Positions 42,248-54,572 are shown, counted from the stretch's first letter. The stretch is 64,000 bases of DNA from Pelagophyceae sp. CCMP2097 (GCA_026770575.1 MU657179.1:432602-496601); one strand, 5' to 3'. The notes: generated by a model not told the origin, from the sequence alone. Numbers and translations: made by a program.

Positions 42248-45200
42248 TTACTCGTTCGCCTCGTCGTCCGACTCATCGGGTCTAGGCGGCGGCGGGCCGT
42301 TTGATGATTTGCGCGGTTGTGGGCTCCGGACAAAGGCGGTTGTGGGCTCCGGACAAGGCGGTTGTGGGCTCCGGACAAAGTCGGCAAAGGCGCGGATGAC
42401 GTCCGGCACGCGCGAGACGTAGTGTCCCTCTTCGTGGAGCCATGTCCGCGACGATACAAAGGCGTCGCGCACTTGTCGCGCGAGGTGCGCGTGCGGCTCG
42501 CCGTCGTCGTAGCAGTGGAACGACGGCACCACGAGTTTGGCCTCTGCAACTTGGGGCGAGGGGATAGCCGAAAAGAGCGCCACCCACTCCAAACCGTTCG
42601 CCCGCGTCTGCTCCGGCGAGGAGAGGAGCTGCGCGATGGCCGCGCCCTGCGAGAAGCCGACGACGCCGCAGAACTGTCCTGACGAGACGTATTCGCGGAC
42701 CGCCCTCAGGGATGCCTCGAGGCCGTCGTCGCCAGTCTCCCACCCAAAGTCGTAGTCGGCCCCGGGCGCGCCGTACCATTCAAACGTCGGCGTCTCGGGC
42801 GGGATGCTCGGCTCCGATTCGCCCGTGGCGCGGAGAGGGGCGTCGACGTAGACGAAGTCGTAGTCCGCGAGCGCTCTCGCGAAGGGAAAGAGCTGCAACT
42901 GCATGATCTCCGCAGACGACCGGTAACCGTGGAGGCACAGGATCCGCTTCCGGGGCGGCGGTCGGACGGCGGCCCGGGCCGCGCCGCGGTTCGCGCGGCG
43001 GACGGGTTTTGCGTCCCCAGACAGCTCGGCGATCAGCCGCTCCGCCGACCCGCTGCGTTGCAGCATGGCGACGGTGACGGACCGCTTCAAAGCGGCGGTG
43101 AGCCTCTGCGCGAGCGTGATCAATGAGAGCGAGTCGAGTCCCAAAGTTTCGAAGTCGGACCTTAAAGCGACTCCGGCATCCAACTCTTTAGACTGGTCCG
43201 AGACGAGGCGGAGCACGACGTTTGCGCAGTCGCGGCCAGAGTCGGCGACGGCGTCGCAGACGCCACCGACGACGTGGCCGTGGAGTTGCATCGCCCGTCG
43301 CAAGTCGCGGCGGCTCATGCCGCGCCACGCTTCTAGGCCGCGGAGCTCCACCGCGAGCGTCGCGCCGAGTTTCAAGGCGCGGCGCGCGAGCAACCTCGAG
43401 TCGGTGATGACGACTCGAGCGTTTGATGAAGCCACAGCTGAATCGAAGGCTGCGAGCCGCAGCGAACCAAAAGCCCCGAGGCGCGCGACGAGGACGCCGC
43501 CGTCGTCCGGCGAATGCGGTCGCCACAGGCGCCGCTGCAACGCGGCCGCGACTGGGTCGACGGTGGACTTGGCGCCTTTTGAGTCGGCGGCGGCCATCGC
43601 TGAGACCACGTAGCGCGCGTTTCGTCGCCGCGGCGAGACGGCCAATGCGGCCTCCGTTTTGACGAGGACCTTCCCGATGTGCTTGCCGGCGGCCATGTGG
43701 TCGATTGCGTCTTGGAGTCTCGAAAAGGGGAACGACGCGGAGACGGGCAGTCGAGGGAGGTCCACCATCGCCTCGCGCACCGCCTCGAAGAGGAGGCGCG
43801 CCTTGGCCGGTTTTGACAGCATCAGAACGTCGATGTGCGCCGCCGTGAACCTGCCTCGAGCACTCGCTCACCAGGTCCGGGTCCCTCGGTCGTCGGTCGT
43901 CGGGAACGATATTCACTTCGCATCCTCTCGAGGGACCCTCACTCTCCCACCGAGGCAGACGCCCCATCCCGACTCACGAGAGGCCTTTGAGGAAGGCCTT
44001 CTGCGGGAGCGTCGCGTCGGCGTGCGCGTCCCGCTTGCCGAGCTCGACAAAGTGTCCCCCTTGCGAGAGGAGGGCCAGCGAGGCGGGAATGGCGTCGCCC
44101 GAGAGCGAGTTCAGCACGACGTCGCAGCCGCCGAGTTTTTCGACGCCGGTGACAAAGTCGCAAATGGTGCGCGAGTCGAAGACCGCCGAGACGCCAAGGC
44201 TCAGCAAATAGTCGCGCTTCTCCGGCGTCGACGCCGTGCCGTAGACGACGCACTTCCGCTTCAAACAGAGGTGCACGGCGGCGAGGCCGACGCCGCCCGC
44301 CGCCGAGTGGATCAGGACGCGGTCCCCCGCCCGGATCCGCGCTCGGTCGACCAAGCCATACCACGCCGTCCCGTAGCACATCGTCGACGCGGCCAAGGCG
44401 TCACAGCCTTCAGAGTCGGCGGCGCCGCCCAGGAAGCACGTCGAGTCGTCGGCGATGAGGTGCGACCCCATGGTCGAATCCGCAGATTGCGGGAGGCACG
44501 TCACCAGCGTCCCTTCTTCGAACCGCGCTTCCGAGCCGGCGCGGACGACGATGCCGCTGCACTCGCAGCCGAGGCCGAGCGCCGTGCCGCCGACGTCGGA
44601 CGACATTAAGCCTTTTGCCAGCAAAACGTCGCGGAAGGATAAAGACCACATTTGCACTTGCAGCTCGACGTCGCGCGGCCCGAGCGCCCGAGCCTCGTCC
44701 TCCTCGAAGAAGATGCCCACGCCCGCGTCGTCGTCGTCGGAGACGCGCGCAACGTACCTCGACGCTCGCTTTTGTGCCTTTGCCGTCCCACTTCGCTCGT
44801 GACCCGCCCCCGCCTCGGAATCATCTTCGTGGTCCAAAGCGACGCTTCGCAACACTTCCCGCGTCGCTTTCAAAGACCCGCCCTGTAATATGGCGACGCC
44901 GGCGTCCAAAGCGCAGCCGACGAGCGTGTCGCTTCCGACCGCCGCGCAGACGACGACGGGCCCGCGGCGCGCGCAGGCCTCGATGCGCGCCATCTCCTCG
45001 GACACGTCCGACGCCTCGTCGACCCGGATCACGTCGATTCCTTCAAGGCTCAGCCGCCGCGCCTCTAAATCCTCCTTTGAATCGTTTGCGTCGTCGCCGC
45101 CGGTAAAACTCGACATCTGCCATTCCATGCCCTTGATCGCCTCGCCCTCGGGTGCGAGGTGGAACCGATTCGCGCGGCCGACGACTGAGCCGTCGGCGCC

Positions 45201-48200
45201 GAAGAGCACAACGTCGTAGACGCCGCTTTCGACTTTGACTGCCGCGCACCTCGCGACAGACGCGAAACCCGCCCCCTTTGAAGCGGCCCACCAAAAGCCC
45301 TCGATGACGGCAGGGAGGCCGCCGCCGGCGTAGTCGATGAAGCTCGCGAGCTGCAGGACGGCGTCGAGGACGCCTGCGTCGGACGCGGCGTCGGCGGCGT
45401 CTGACTTCGCCGAGAGCACGTCCGCTTCCGCCAGCGTCGCCGACTTGCGCGACACGCGGGCGAGGCGAGAGAACGCCGGGCCGTACGCGTACCCGTTCTC
45501 GCCGAGCGTGCGGTAAGGGGCGTCGACTGTTGAAACGTCGACGATTGTTGCGTCGGTCGAGACGCGGACGTCGTTGGCCGAATCCTTCGCCGCGTCGAAA
45601 CGGCGGTACGACATCGTCGCGTAGACGTGGTCCTCGGATGATACGAGGACCGTGCCGCGGTGCGCGTCGATGGTCAGCGACGCTGATGCGGAGGAGGCGT
45701 CGGCGAGCTCCCAGAGGCGGACAAAGTTGACGTCTCGCAAGACGTGCGTCGGCGCGTGCGTGGACAGCGTCTCCGACGGCGGCACCTCGTCGAGCGCCCG
45801 CAGCGCCTCGAGCGCCCAGCAGACGTAGGCGGTGCCCGGGACGACGCCGGAGCCCTGGACGACGTGCTGGAGTGCGAGCCCTTTTCCAAAGTCCAATCTC
45901 CGGAAGACGTGGACCCCCGCGGCCACGCGCGCGTGTTCGCCCGCGCGCCCCGTCCTCGCATCAAACGCGCTCCCTCGCGGGGCACCACCGGCGGCGCGGC
46001 CGGCGGGGTCGAAGACGAGCCCGTCGTCGGCAAACCCGAAAAGCGACGGGTTCTTCGACCCAAAGGCACCCCAGTCGGCAATGTCGAGGACGATCGCCGG
46101 CGTGCCGTCCTTCAATGGCGAGTCGGGCGCCTCTTCGAGGAGACGGCGGAAGATGGCGAGTCCGTCTTGTAAAGCGAGGAAGCGCTCACCCTCCAAAGGC
46201 TCGATGGAATGGTCCACCGCCATACCAGCACCCCCCCACCCACCCCACTGCACGGCCCCACGGCCGAGGCGCTCGTCGAGGTACGCGTTCGCCGCCGAAT
46301 ACGTGGCCTGGCCCACTGGGCCCAAAAACGCCGATGAGGACGAGAACGCGACGACCTTTGCGAGAGGGTACCTCTTCAGGAGATTCGCCGTCCCGTGGAC
46401 CTTTGGCGCGAGGACGCTCGCGAGCGACGCGGCGTCGACGTAGCGCGCGAGCTTGTCGTCGAGGACTCCGGCGCAGTGGACGATTAAGTCGGCCTTTACC
46501 GGCAGTCGCTCCAAGACGCTATCCCAGTCGGAAACATCCGCGACGACGGCGCGGACGCCGTGGCCCGCGGCGGCCTGCGGCGTGCGTCCGACGACGACGA
46601 CGCTCTCGGCGAGGCCCGCGTCTAACAGATAGCGGCCGACGACGGCGCCGAGGCCGCGGAGGCCCCCCGTGACGACGGCGACCCCGTATTTCTGGCCGTC
46701 GACGCGGCCGCGCGGCGCACGGCGCGCGATCCGGCGGAGGTGGACCTGGCGGCCCTTTATCATGGCCTCCATGGGCAGCGCGGGGAGCACGGCGGGGCCT
46801 TGGACCGTGAGCAGCCGCAGCCGCAGCCGCCGCAGCTCCTTGCGGCACGTCCGCAGCAGGCCTAACGAGCCGGGGGTCTCGACTTTGATCCTGCCGTCAG
46901 GCGACGACGACGAGCAAAGGGACGATATGTTGGGACAAACGTTTGGGACAAACGTTTGGACAAATGTTGGGACAAGGGTCGATAAAGATCCGCGTAAGTG
47001 CTCCCGTCCAAGCCCAACAAACGGACCTCGCGTGCACGAGTAGCGCCGCTCCGGCGCCAGCAAAGCGAAGACGTCGACGTCGCCCGTCGCGGCGTCCTCG
47101 ACGTCGAGGAGGAGGCGGAGCGCCTTGTGCGCTAGGGCCGTGACGATGCCCGCGTCGTCGTCGACGTCCGCAAAGCCGCCGCCGACGATCGCCAGAGCCC
47201 CGTACGTCTTCGCCGCCGCCGGCGCGTCGGCGGCGGAGACGACGACGTAGCGGTCGGCGCACCGTTGGAGGTTCAGGGACTCGAGGAATGCGAGCTGCCC
47301 CGCCCGCGACTCTGAAGCGTCGTCCGAGTCGTCGAGCAAGACGACGGGCAGCAGCGCCACGCGCGCCTCCGCGACGGCTGTTTGCTCCCACTCGAGGCCG
47401 TAGACCATTTCATCGAGGCGCCGTTCCCCGTCGTCGTCGGAACGAAGAGGCGCTGCTAAAGCCGTGGGTCGAGGAGGAGGAGCTGCCGCAAGTCGAGGAG
47501 GTGCGCGCAGCTTCAAAGTCACCGTCTGTTCCGGAACAAGCAGGCGGACGGGTGCAGCGAGCGGCGCAGCGGCCGGCTTGACGACGAGCGGCGCTGGGCG
47601 CTCGACCGCCGGTGCCGGCACCGCGTCGTCGCCCATCCCGCGGCCGACGATGACCTGGACATTTGTCCCTCCGACACCAAAGGCGGAGACGGCGGCGCGC
47701 CGCACGAGTCTTCGATGGGGCTCGGCGTCGGCGCGCTTGCACGCGCCCACCGTCGCGACGTCGAGGTGGAGCTTTTCCCACGGGATTAAAGCGTTGAGCG
47801 GCTCGCAGTGGATCGTCGGGGCGACGCGCTGGTGCTGCACGGTGAGGCAGGCCTTGATGAAGCCGGCGACGCCGGAGACTGTGTTGAGGTGGCCGAGGTT
47901 CGATTTTAAAGAGCCGATGACGAGTTTGGCCTCTGGAGTCAACGTGCCGTCTCGCGGCGCCCGTGCGGCGGCCGTGTAGACCTGCCCCAGCGCGGCGAGC
48001 TCGAGGACGTCGCCCAGGCGCGTGCCCGTGCCGTGCGCCTCGACGTAGTCGACGTCGCCGGGGCCGCATTTCGCGTCTCGAAGTGCCAGGCGGTGCAGGT
48101 CCACCTGGGCCGCCTCGCTCGGCTGCGAGAAGCCGCCCTTGCGGCCGCCGTCGTTGTTCACCGCCACGCCTTCGACTACCGCGTAGGGGCCTTTCACGGA

Positions 48201-51200
48201 GCCCGGCCGCTGCCGGCGAAGCAGTTCTTCGTCGTTGGTGAGGAGGACCACCGCGGCGCCGTCGGCGGGGACGGTGCCGCTGGCGTCGTCCGCAAAGGGC
48301 CGACAGACGCCCGACGGGGCCCAGATGAGGCCGTCGACTGCTGCTATGGCTTCGTCGGGAGTCAGAGAGACGCCGCCGCAGATGGCCACGTCGCACAACC
48401 CGAGCCTTAAAGCGTGGGCCCCTCGCGCGACGCAGAGCAACGAGCTCGTGCACGCCGCCTGGACGACCTCGCAGGGGCCCGTGCAGCCAAAGTGCCACGC
48501 TAATTTTGAGGCGAGAAAGTCCTTATCCACGCGCACCTCCCTCTGAAAGTACGCCGCCGGGTCCAAAGAGCGCTCCGCCTCCAAGCCGCCGGATTCGCCG
48601 GCCCAGAGGCCGTGGGGCAGCGAGCCGCCGCAGACGAAGACACCCACCACGAGCCTTTTGCCGTTGGACGGGTCGAGGCGCGGGTCCAGCGCGCCCGTGG
48701 CCGAATCGACAAGGCCCGCGTCCTCCAAAGCCTCGCGCGAGACGCGCAAGAGGCCGACCTGCTCCGGCGACAGCTCGGCGGCGGCGGCCTTTGTGAGCTT
48801 GCGGAACGGCGCGCCCTTGTTCTTTCCCAGCTCGGCTTCGGAAAACCGGTCGATACCGATAACACCTTTGCGCCGGATCCAGCCCCCCGCGGGCTCGGGG
48901 CGGCCGCACGTGGGCACTTCCGTGAGGAGGTCCTCGCCGGAGACGAGGCGGCGCCAGAGCGATTCGGCGGAGTCGACGCCGCCCGGCAAGCGCAGGCCCA
49001 TGCCCACGACGCCAATCGGGGCGTCCGGGTCCGCGCGCTTGAAAGACTCCACTGGCACCGTCACCGGCGCCGCGGTCAGCCGCATCGCCGCGGAAACGCC
49101 GCGCGCCGTCGGGTCGCCGTAGAACCTAGGGGGCGTCGCGTCCAGCGATGTTTCCGACGACGAGTCCCAATTTTCCGACGACGAATCCCCTTTGGATCGA
49201 CGTCCCAGTCGGCTTACTGGGCGACGGATAATCCGAACTGGGCGCAGAGGCGGAGGGCCTTGTGCGAGTTGCCACCAGATCCGAAAAAGTCGTCGTCAGG
49301 ACCGAGGCTGAAGCCGAGCTGCACCGCCATCGCCGCCAGCACAGGCTACAAGGCGGCGGGTCATGCCCGACGGGGTCGCAATAAGCACTCTCTCACGCTC
49401 TTACAACGAGCGACAAAGTTCGCATATTTGACGAAACGTACGTCGTCGTCGTCCGCCCGGAGAAAGCCAGTCGCGGCGGCGTCGAGCTGTTCGATCATGA
49501 GCTGCTTGGCCGCCTTGCGGTCGCGCTTGCCCGTGGCCGAGTACGGCAGCCGCGGCAACGACACGATTGTCGGGCGCACGGCGGCGTCGTAGCGGCTTTT
49601 GCAGAACGCGACAATGTTGTCCACCGACGCGCCAGCCGCAACCACGACGCAGGCCCAGACGGCGTCGTCGTGGTGCACGACGGCGCAGTCGGCGACGCCC
49701 GCGACTTGCAGGAGCGAGGCCTCGACTCCCTGGAGGTCGACGCGGAAACCGCGGACCTTGACGACGGAATCCAAACGGCCTTCGACGCAGAGATAATCCC
49801 CATGCCAAAACGCGCGGTCGCCGGACCGGTGCGTGCACGACGCCCGGCCGCGCACCTACGAGCGACCGTCCCGGAGATGACCATTCAAAAAAGAGGGACG
49901 TACGTTTCCGGCGTCCGCAAACGCGCAAGAGTCGTCGCCGGCCAAGTACCCCCGCTCCACGTTCCACCCTATCTCGACGACGCGGCCGCCGTCTTCAACG
50001 TCGGCAAAGACGGCGTTGCCCCAGACGACGCACGCTTCCGGGCCGCGGTGCAGCACGGGCACGTGGGCCGCAAAGCCCTCGACGGCGTCGAGCACATCGA
50101 GCGTCACGTCCTTCAAAGCGCAAATGTCCGCCGACGTCTCCGTCGTCGAGAGGACGTTGGACAGCGTTATTTTAGAAAATTTCGGATCGTCCGAGGCGAA
50201 TCGAGTCAGGAACGCTCTTGCTGTCGAGACCTGCAGCGCTTCCCCAGAGGCCATCAAATGCTTCACGGATCCAAAGTCTTCGAAAGAGCACAATTCCGTG
50301 AGCATCTGCAGCTGGCCCGGCGTGACGCAGTCGATCCAGTCTACCTTGTGGTCGGCGCAGTATTTGAGCTGCGACCGGACGTCGATCAAAAGCTCCCTCG
50401 GAATCACGACGAGCGTGCCGCCCTGCGCTAAAGGGACGTGGTAGTACCACTGGAAGAAGAGGCCCATGCCGACGCGCCGGCCGAGGCGTTTCAAAGGCCA
50501 GTGCCACGCGCGCCACCTCGACCAGTGCGCGATTTTCCACTGCGTCACCGCCATGCCCTTTGGGAGCCCAGTCGACCCAGACGTCCAGTCCACAAAGGCC
50601 ACATCGTCGACGCACTCGGCGCGGGCCGCTGCCGCCAGGAACGATGCAGGCGTCAGCGACCCCGCGGGCGACGGGTCGAGGAGATGATCGTCGACCTCGA
50701 GGAGGAGTTGCACGTCAAAGCCCGGCGTTTGCCGGAGCGCCTCGGCGAGCGTGGACCCTTTGCGCGTGACGAAGACGCGCAGATTACAGCGCTCCATCTG
50801 CGCCTCGCGGACTGCGTCGATTGCGCTTAAAGTGACGGGCGTCAAGCGTACGAGGCCGAGCGCGAGCTGCAAAACGACGTTCAGCACCGACGGCTCCACC
50901 ACCAGCGCCACAAGCGCTCTAGAAGGCAGCCGCACCAGCGCCGGCAGAAGCGCCGCCGCCGCCGCGCGGTTGAAGAGCTCGAGGTACGTCAGCTCGACGC
51001 CGCCGTCGACGACGGCCGCGGCGCCGGGCGTCTCCAAAGCCCAGCGCACGATAGACTCCGGCACGGACTCGACGTGCTCGCTGCACACCGCCGCCACCAC
51101 GGCCTCCCAGGCGTCGCCGCCGGAAACGTCGAACGCGCCGATGTTGCGGACCGTCCGCCCGTCCAACGTCGCGACGTCCGCGGCGGAGTCAGTGACGACG

Positions 51201-51547
51201 ACGTAGAGCGGCAGCGGTGCGCCGCTGGAAGACACGTAATTTTCCAGGAACGCTTGTACCGCGCGCAGGGGGCCGACGACGACGTACGGCTCGTCCGGCG
51301 CCGCGCCTGCCCCATAACCAGGCGCGTAGACGGCTCGGACCGGCCATGCTTCGGCGCCCGCCGGCAGCGGCACCGCCGAGACGACGACGATGGCGTCGAG
51401 CCGGTAGCGCATCATGGGTGGCACCGTCGAGTGTTCCTTGTGCTCACGCGGAAGCCATCGCCTGTGTTGGTCCCTTATTCGCTGAAATACTATGGCGATG
51501 GATGACGCGAGGACCCGTTGAGACCGTCCATCGTGTGTTTGAGGCAT
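42248..51547 (-). CDS. Hybrid NRPS-like / polyketide synthase: A-PCP-KS-KR-DH-ER-ACP-hydrolase
   Basis: Six exons (51547-49904, 49855-49397, 49345-49218, 49125-47038, 46890-43978, 43850-42248) give about 2,944 residues; every junction is GT-AG with mat phase. In order: adenylation domain ('FVDWTSGSTGLPKGMAV', 'EGRLDSVVKVRGFRVD', 'YSATGKRDRKAAK'); carrier ('DDFFGSGGNSHKALRL'); ketosynthase with Cys in 'VQAACTSSL' and His in 'EAHGTGT' and 'SNLGHLN'; ketoreductase ('VVTGGLRGLG', 'SAFLGPVGQATYSAANAYL'); dehydratase ('HVVQGSGVVPG'); enoylreductase ('HSAAGGVGLAAV'); carrier ('FETLGLDSLSLITL'); FSH1-type serine hydrolase ('ILCLHGYRSS', 'GFSQGAAIAQLL', 'EEGHYVSR'). No acyltransferase is seen between KS and KR, so malonyl loading must come in trans. 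All reductive domains look active: a fully reduced product released by the hydrolase. Start may instead be the Met near 51414. Confidence 0.92.
42303..42378 (-). repeat. About 20-bp tandem repeat in the PKS C-terminal tail
   Basis: The unit 'ggttgtgggctccggacaa' plus 'agc' or 'gc' occurs three times. On the coding strand it encodes repeated 'FVRSPQP' after the hydrolase domain. Unit lengths vary slightly, so the copies shift frame relative to each other ('FVRSPQPPCPEPTTAF'). Confidence 0.9.
46891..47037 (-). other. In-frame intron of the PKS gene
   Basis: The 147 bases are a multiple of three with no stop, so they could be misread as coding. They have a GT donor (gtgcac) and AG acceptor, contain a threefold repeat of 'gggacaaacgttt', and would insert a Ser/Val/Thr/Cys-rich loop into the ketoreductase structural subdomain. 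Removing them leaves '...ERRYS' joined to 'IKVETPGSL', which fits the family. Confidence 0.65.
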
Positions 51548-51681
51548 GAGATGGGCAGAGATTGCGTCGTCGGATCGGGTGGGCGCGCGTTCACGTGCTC
51601 CACTCGAAACGGCGCAATTTTCTCGACTCGAGCTCGTCGACGTCGCTCCACTCGCCTGCGAGTCCGATAATTTAAAACTGA

Positions 51682-52562
51682 TTTAACACAATATCCATGT
51701 CCCATTCTGCGGTACGGACACGGAGGGTCAGGGGGAAATTTCAACGCGATGCGCGCGTCGTGGACGAGCAGGACGTGGACGAGCAGAGAACGAGCAGGGC
51801 GGAGGGAGGGTTTCGGTAGGTGGGGAGGGAGGGGTCGCAGACCCTCCCCGCGCGCCTCGGCCCGCAAATTCGGTGGGGGGAAGTATATTCACGTGTACGA
51901 CGCGTGTACAGGACGAGCAGCCAAATTCGCAAATTCGGTGGGGGGAAATTTCAACGCGATGCGCAAATTCGGTGGGGGGAAATTTCAACGCGATGCGCGC
52001 GTCGTGGACGAGCAGGACGTGGACGAGCAGAGAACGAGCAGGGCGTGCAGAGAAGAATTCGGTGGGGGGAGGGTCGTGGACCCCCCCCCAACGGGGTGTC
52101 GAATTCGGTGGGGGGGGGAGGGTCGTGGACCCCCCCCCAACGGGGTGTCGGACCCTGGAAAAGACCCGCGCGACGTGCCACAGGCGCCACATAACGTTGC
52201 TGAATGACTCGCGGGACGAGGGTCGTGCTCGCACCGAGACATAATTTTCAAAAAGGCCATAAGTAGGATTTCATTAATGCTTTACAGGGCGCTCTGTCCA
52301 AAAGTCGACCTTCGTTCCGAATCGTTCGGTGGGGGGGAAGTATATTCACGTGTACGACGCGTGTACAGGACGAGCAGCCAAATTCGCATGCCAAGCGGAG
52401 TAGAAACGTGAACGAGCAGGCTCGGGGGGGTCTGGACCCCCCCCCAAGTCGCACCCTGTACAAAAGTCGACCTCCTGTTAGCCCATCGGGGGTGGGGGGG
52501 GGGGTCCCAGACCCCCCCCCTCCGTGTCCTTACCGCAGAATGGGACATGGATATTGTGTTAA
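51682..52562. mobile_element. 881-bp element with 45-bp terminal inverted repeats
   Basis: 51682-51727 and 52518-52562 are inverted copies with one mismatch; the arm begins 'ttaacacaatatccatgtcc' and ends 'ggacacggaggg'. A weaker match ('cgataatt') continues a few bases outside. Inside are direct repeats: a 50-bp unit with 'gtatattcacgtgtacgacg' at about 51891 and 52337; 'aaattcggtggggg' at least six times; 'gaaatttcaacgcgatgcgc' three times; and a roughly 50-bp 'gggtcgtggaccccccc' unit twice. No transposase frame exists. It looks like a non-autonomous DNA transposon. Its left end lies just upstream of the PKS gene start, so it occupies that promoter. Confidence 0.72.
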
Positions 52563-53294
52563 TCCGAATTATCGTCTTTTCGACTTGCAGGCAAGTGGAC
52601 GTCGCACGGCGTGTGTCTCGGTAGCAACAGTCTGGCGATGCCAAGGGGCTGTGTCCGGGGCGACTTCCGGAGGACATGCAGGGTTCGCTTGTTCGATTGC
52701 ATCGAGGCGCCGATTCCTTATTCGTCTATCGAAGTGGAGTCTGTCGGGCCCACGGTCGTCTCGCGACGAGAAGTATAGAGCGAGAATGGTGCTCTTCGTT
52801 TTGCTATACGAAGTGTAGTCTCAATCGCTGGCTTCAACCCGACGCGAGCGTCACCCTCGATGTACGACATTGGCTCGAGAAGATTCGGATGAGACGTCAA
52901 GGCGCTTCTTGACGCAGTCTTGCCACGCGCGGCGCTACGCTGGCGAGTCTTGGTGGAACCGAGCTAGACACCGTTCGCATGGAATCATGCGTTCAAAGTC
53001 CCGACGCACAGCACCAGAGGGCTTTCGACCGGGGCCAAATGGACCTCGAGCGGTCGACGAAGCTTCTCGGCTCGATTTTGTTGCACGAACCCAGAGGCGC
53101 ATCCGCCCCCTGCACCTTGATTGACCCGTCAAGGCTGCGCTGGTGGATCTCGCGTGAGGTTTTTCTTCAAGCTTCGACTTCGTTATCACGTGTAGTTTGA
53201 ACGATTTAAACCCGTTTCCCTGGCCCGACGTCGGAAAACCCGCGTCGAGTTAGGCGAAAAATCCCACGGACCATTCCGTGAGGTGGCGAGCTAA
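52563..53294. other. Intergenic region upstream of the desaturase
   Basis: About 730 bases of moderate GC without a recognisable domain or RNA. It may hold the desaturase promoter. Open frames are short and unconvincing. Confidence 0.45.
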
Positions 53295-54572
53295 ATGTGT
53301 GTGCCCCCGCGCGCGACGGACTTCGCGTACCGGCCGGATGAGGAGCCGCACGCGGCGCGCCGCACGGCCATGCTGAAGAAGTACCCGGAGATCAAGAAGC
53401 TCTTTGGCCACGAACCGTCGACAAAGTACTTTGTCGCCGCGACGGTGGCCCTCCAGGTCTTCATGGCCGCCGTGACGCGGACGTGGTCCCTCGGGGCCTG
53501 GGTCGCCGCCGCGTGCGCGCCCGCGTCCTCGCGGCCCGGCATCGCCGGAGGGCATAACGGACGCGGGGAGCCACGCGCGGCTTCTGCATCTTCGCGCGAG
53601 TCCGTTGCGTGAGACTTCGTCGTAGGTACGTCGTGGGGGCGACGGCGAACCACTCGCTGTTCCTGGCTATCCACGAGCTGGCGCACAACCTCGGCGCGAA
53701 GACGATTGTTGGCAACCGCCTCATTGCGTTCGTGGCCAACATGCCCATCTGCATCGCCTACTCCGTGACATTCAAGCCGCGCGCAGCAGCGCCCGCAATC
53801 GACCGGAGAGATGCGCATGGATCAGCCCGCCCGCAGAGGAGTCGGCCGGTCCGGAGCCGCGGCCTCGCTTCTCCTCGACGATGCTCGCGTAGGTACCACA
53901 TGGCGCACCACCGGTACCAGGGCGAGCACGGCGTGGACACGGACATCCCGACGTGGCTCGAGGGTTATTTGGTCACGTCTACGGCGACGTCGTACGTCGA
54001 CCACACGCTCCGCAAGTTTGTTTTCCTCTTTTGCCAGATTTTGGCCTACGCGCTCCGGCCCATGCTCGTCAAGCCGGACCTCGTGCCCTTTGACAGGTGG
54101 ATCGCCGCGAATTGGGCCTGTTGCCTGGCCTTTGACGCGTTGGTGTTTGCGACGCTGGGGCCGTGGGCCGTCGCGTACCTTCTGCTCTCCACGTTCCTCG
54201 CCGGATCCGTGCACCCGACGGCGGGCCACTTCATCGCGGAGCACTACGTCATGGACGGCGTCGCGGAGACGTACTCGTACTACGGGCCGTTGAACCGTCT
54301 CGCCTACAACGTCGGGTACCACAACGAGCACCACGACTTTCCCTCCGTGCCCTGGACAAACCTCCCCAAGGTCCGAGAAATGGTGAGTCGTTGTGCCACG
54401 CGCCTTGAATTGCCACGCTTCTCCCGTGGCGAACGCTCGCTGCTAGGCGCCCGAGTTTTACGAGGGCCTGCCAGAGTGCAAGTCATGGCCCGGCACGCTG
54501 CTGCGCTTCATCTTCGACGACACCATCTCGCCGTTCTCGCGCGTCAAGCAAGCAGCGAAAAAGGACCTCTAG
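53295..54572 (+). CDS. DEGS1: Sphingolipid delta-4 desaturase (DEGS-type)
   Basis: Four exons (53295-53512, 53626-53775, 53893-54382, 54447-54572) give 327 residues, close to DEGS1 (323). The enzyme introduces the delta-4 double bond into dihydroceramide at the ER. Landmarks: N-terminal 'DFAYRPDEEPHAARR' and 'LKKYPEIKKLFG'; three His boxes 'HELAHN', 'YHMAHHRYQGEHGVDTD' and 'GYHNEHHDFPSVPWTNL'; 'GHFIAEHYVM'; C-terminal 'APEFYEGL'. Introns 1 and 3 are GT-AG. Intron 2 (53776-53892) keeps 'FKYHMAHH' only with a GC donor; its length is a multiple of three and it is open, so it could be misread as coding. Confidence 0.94.
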
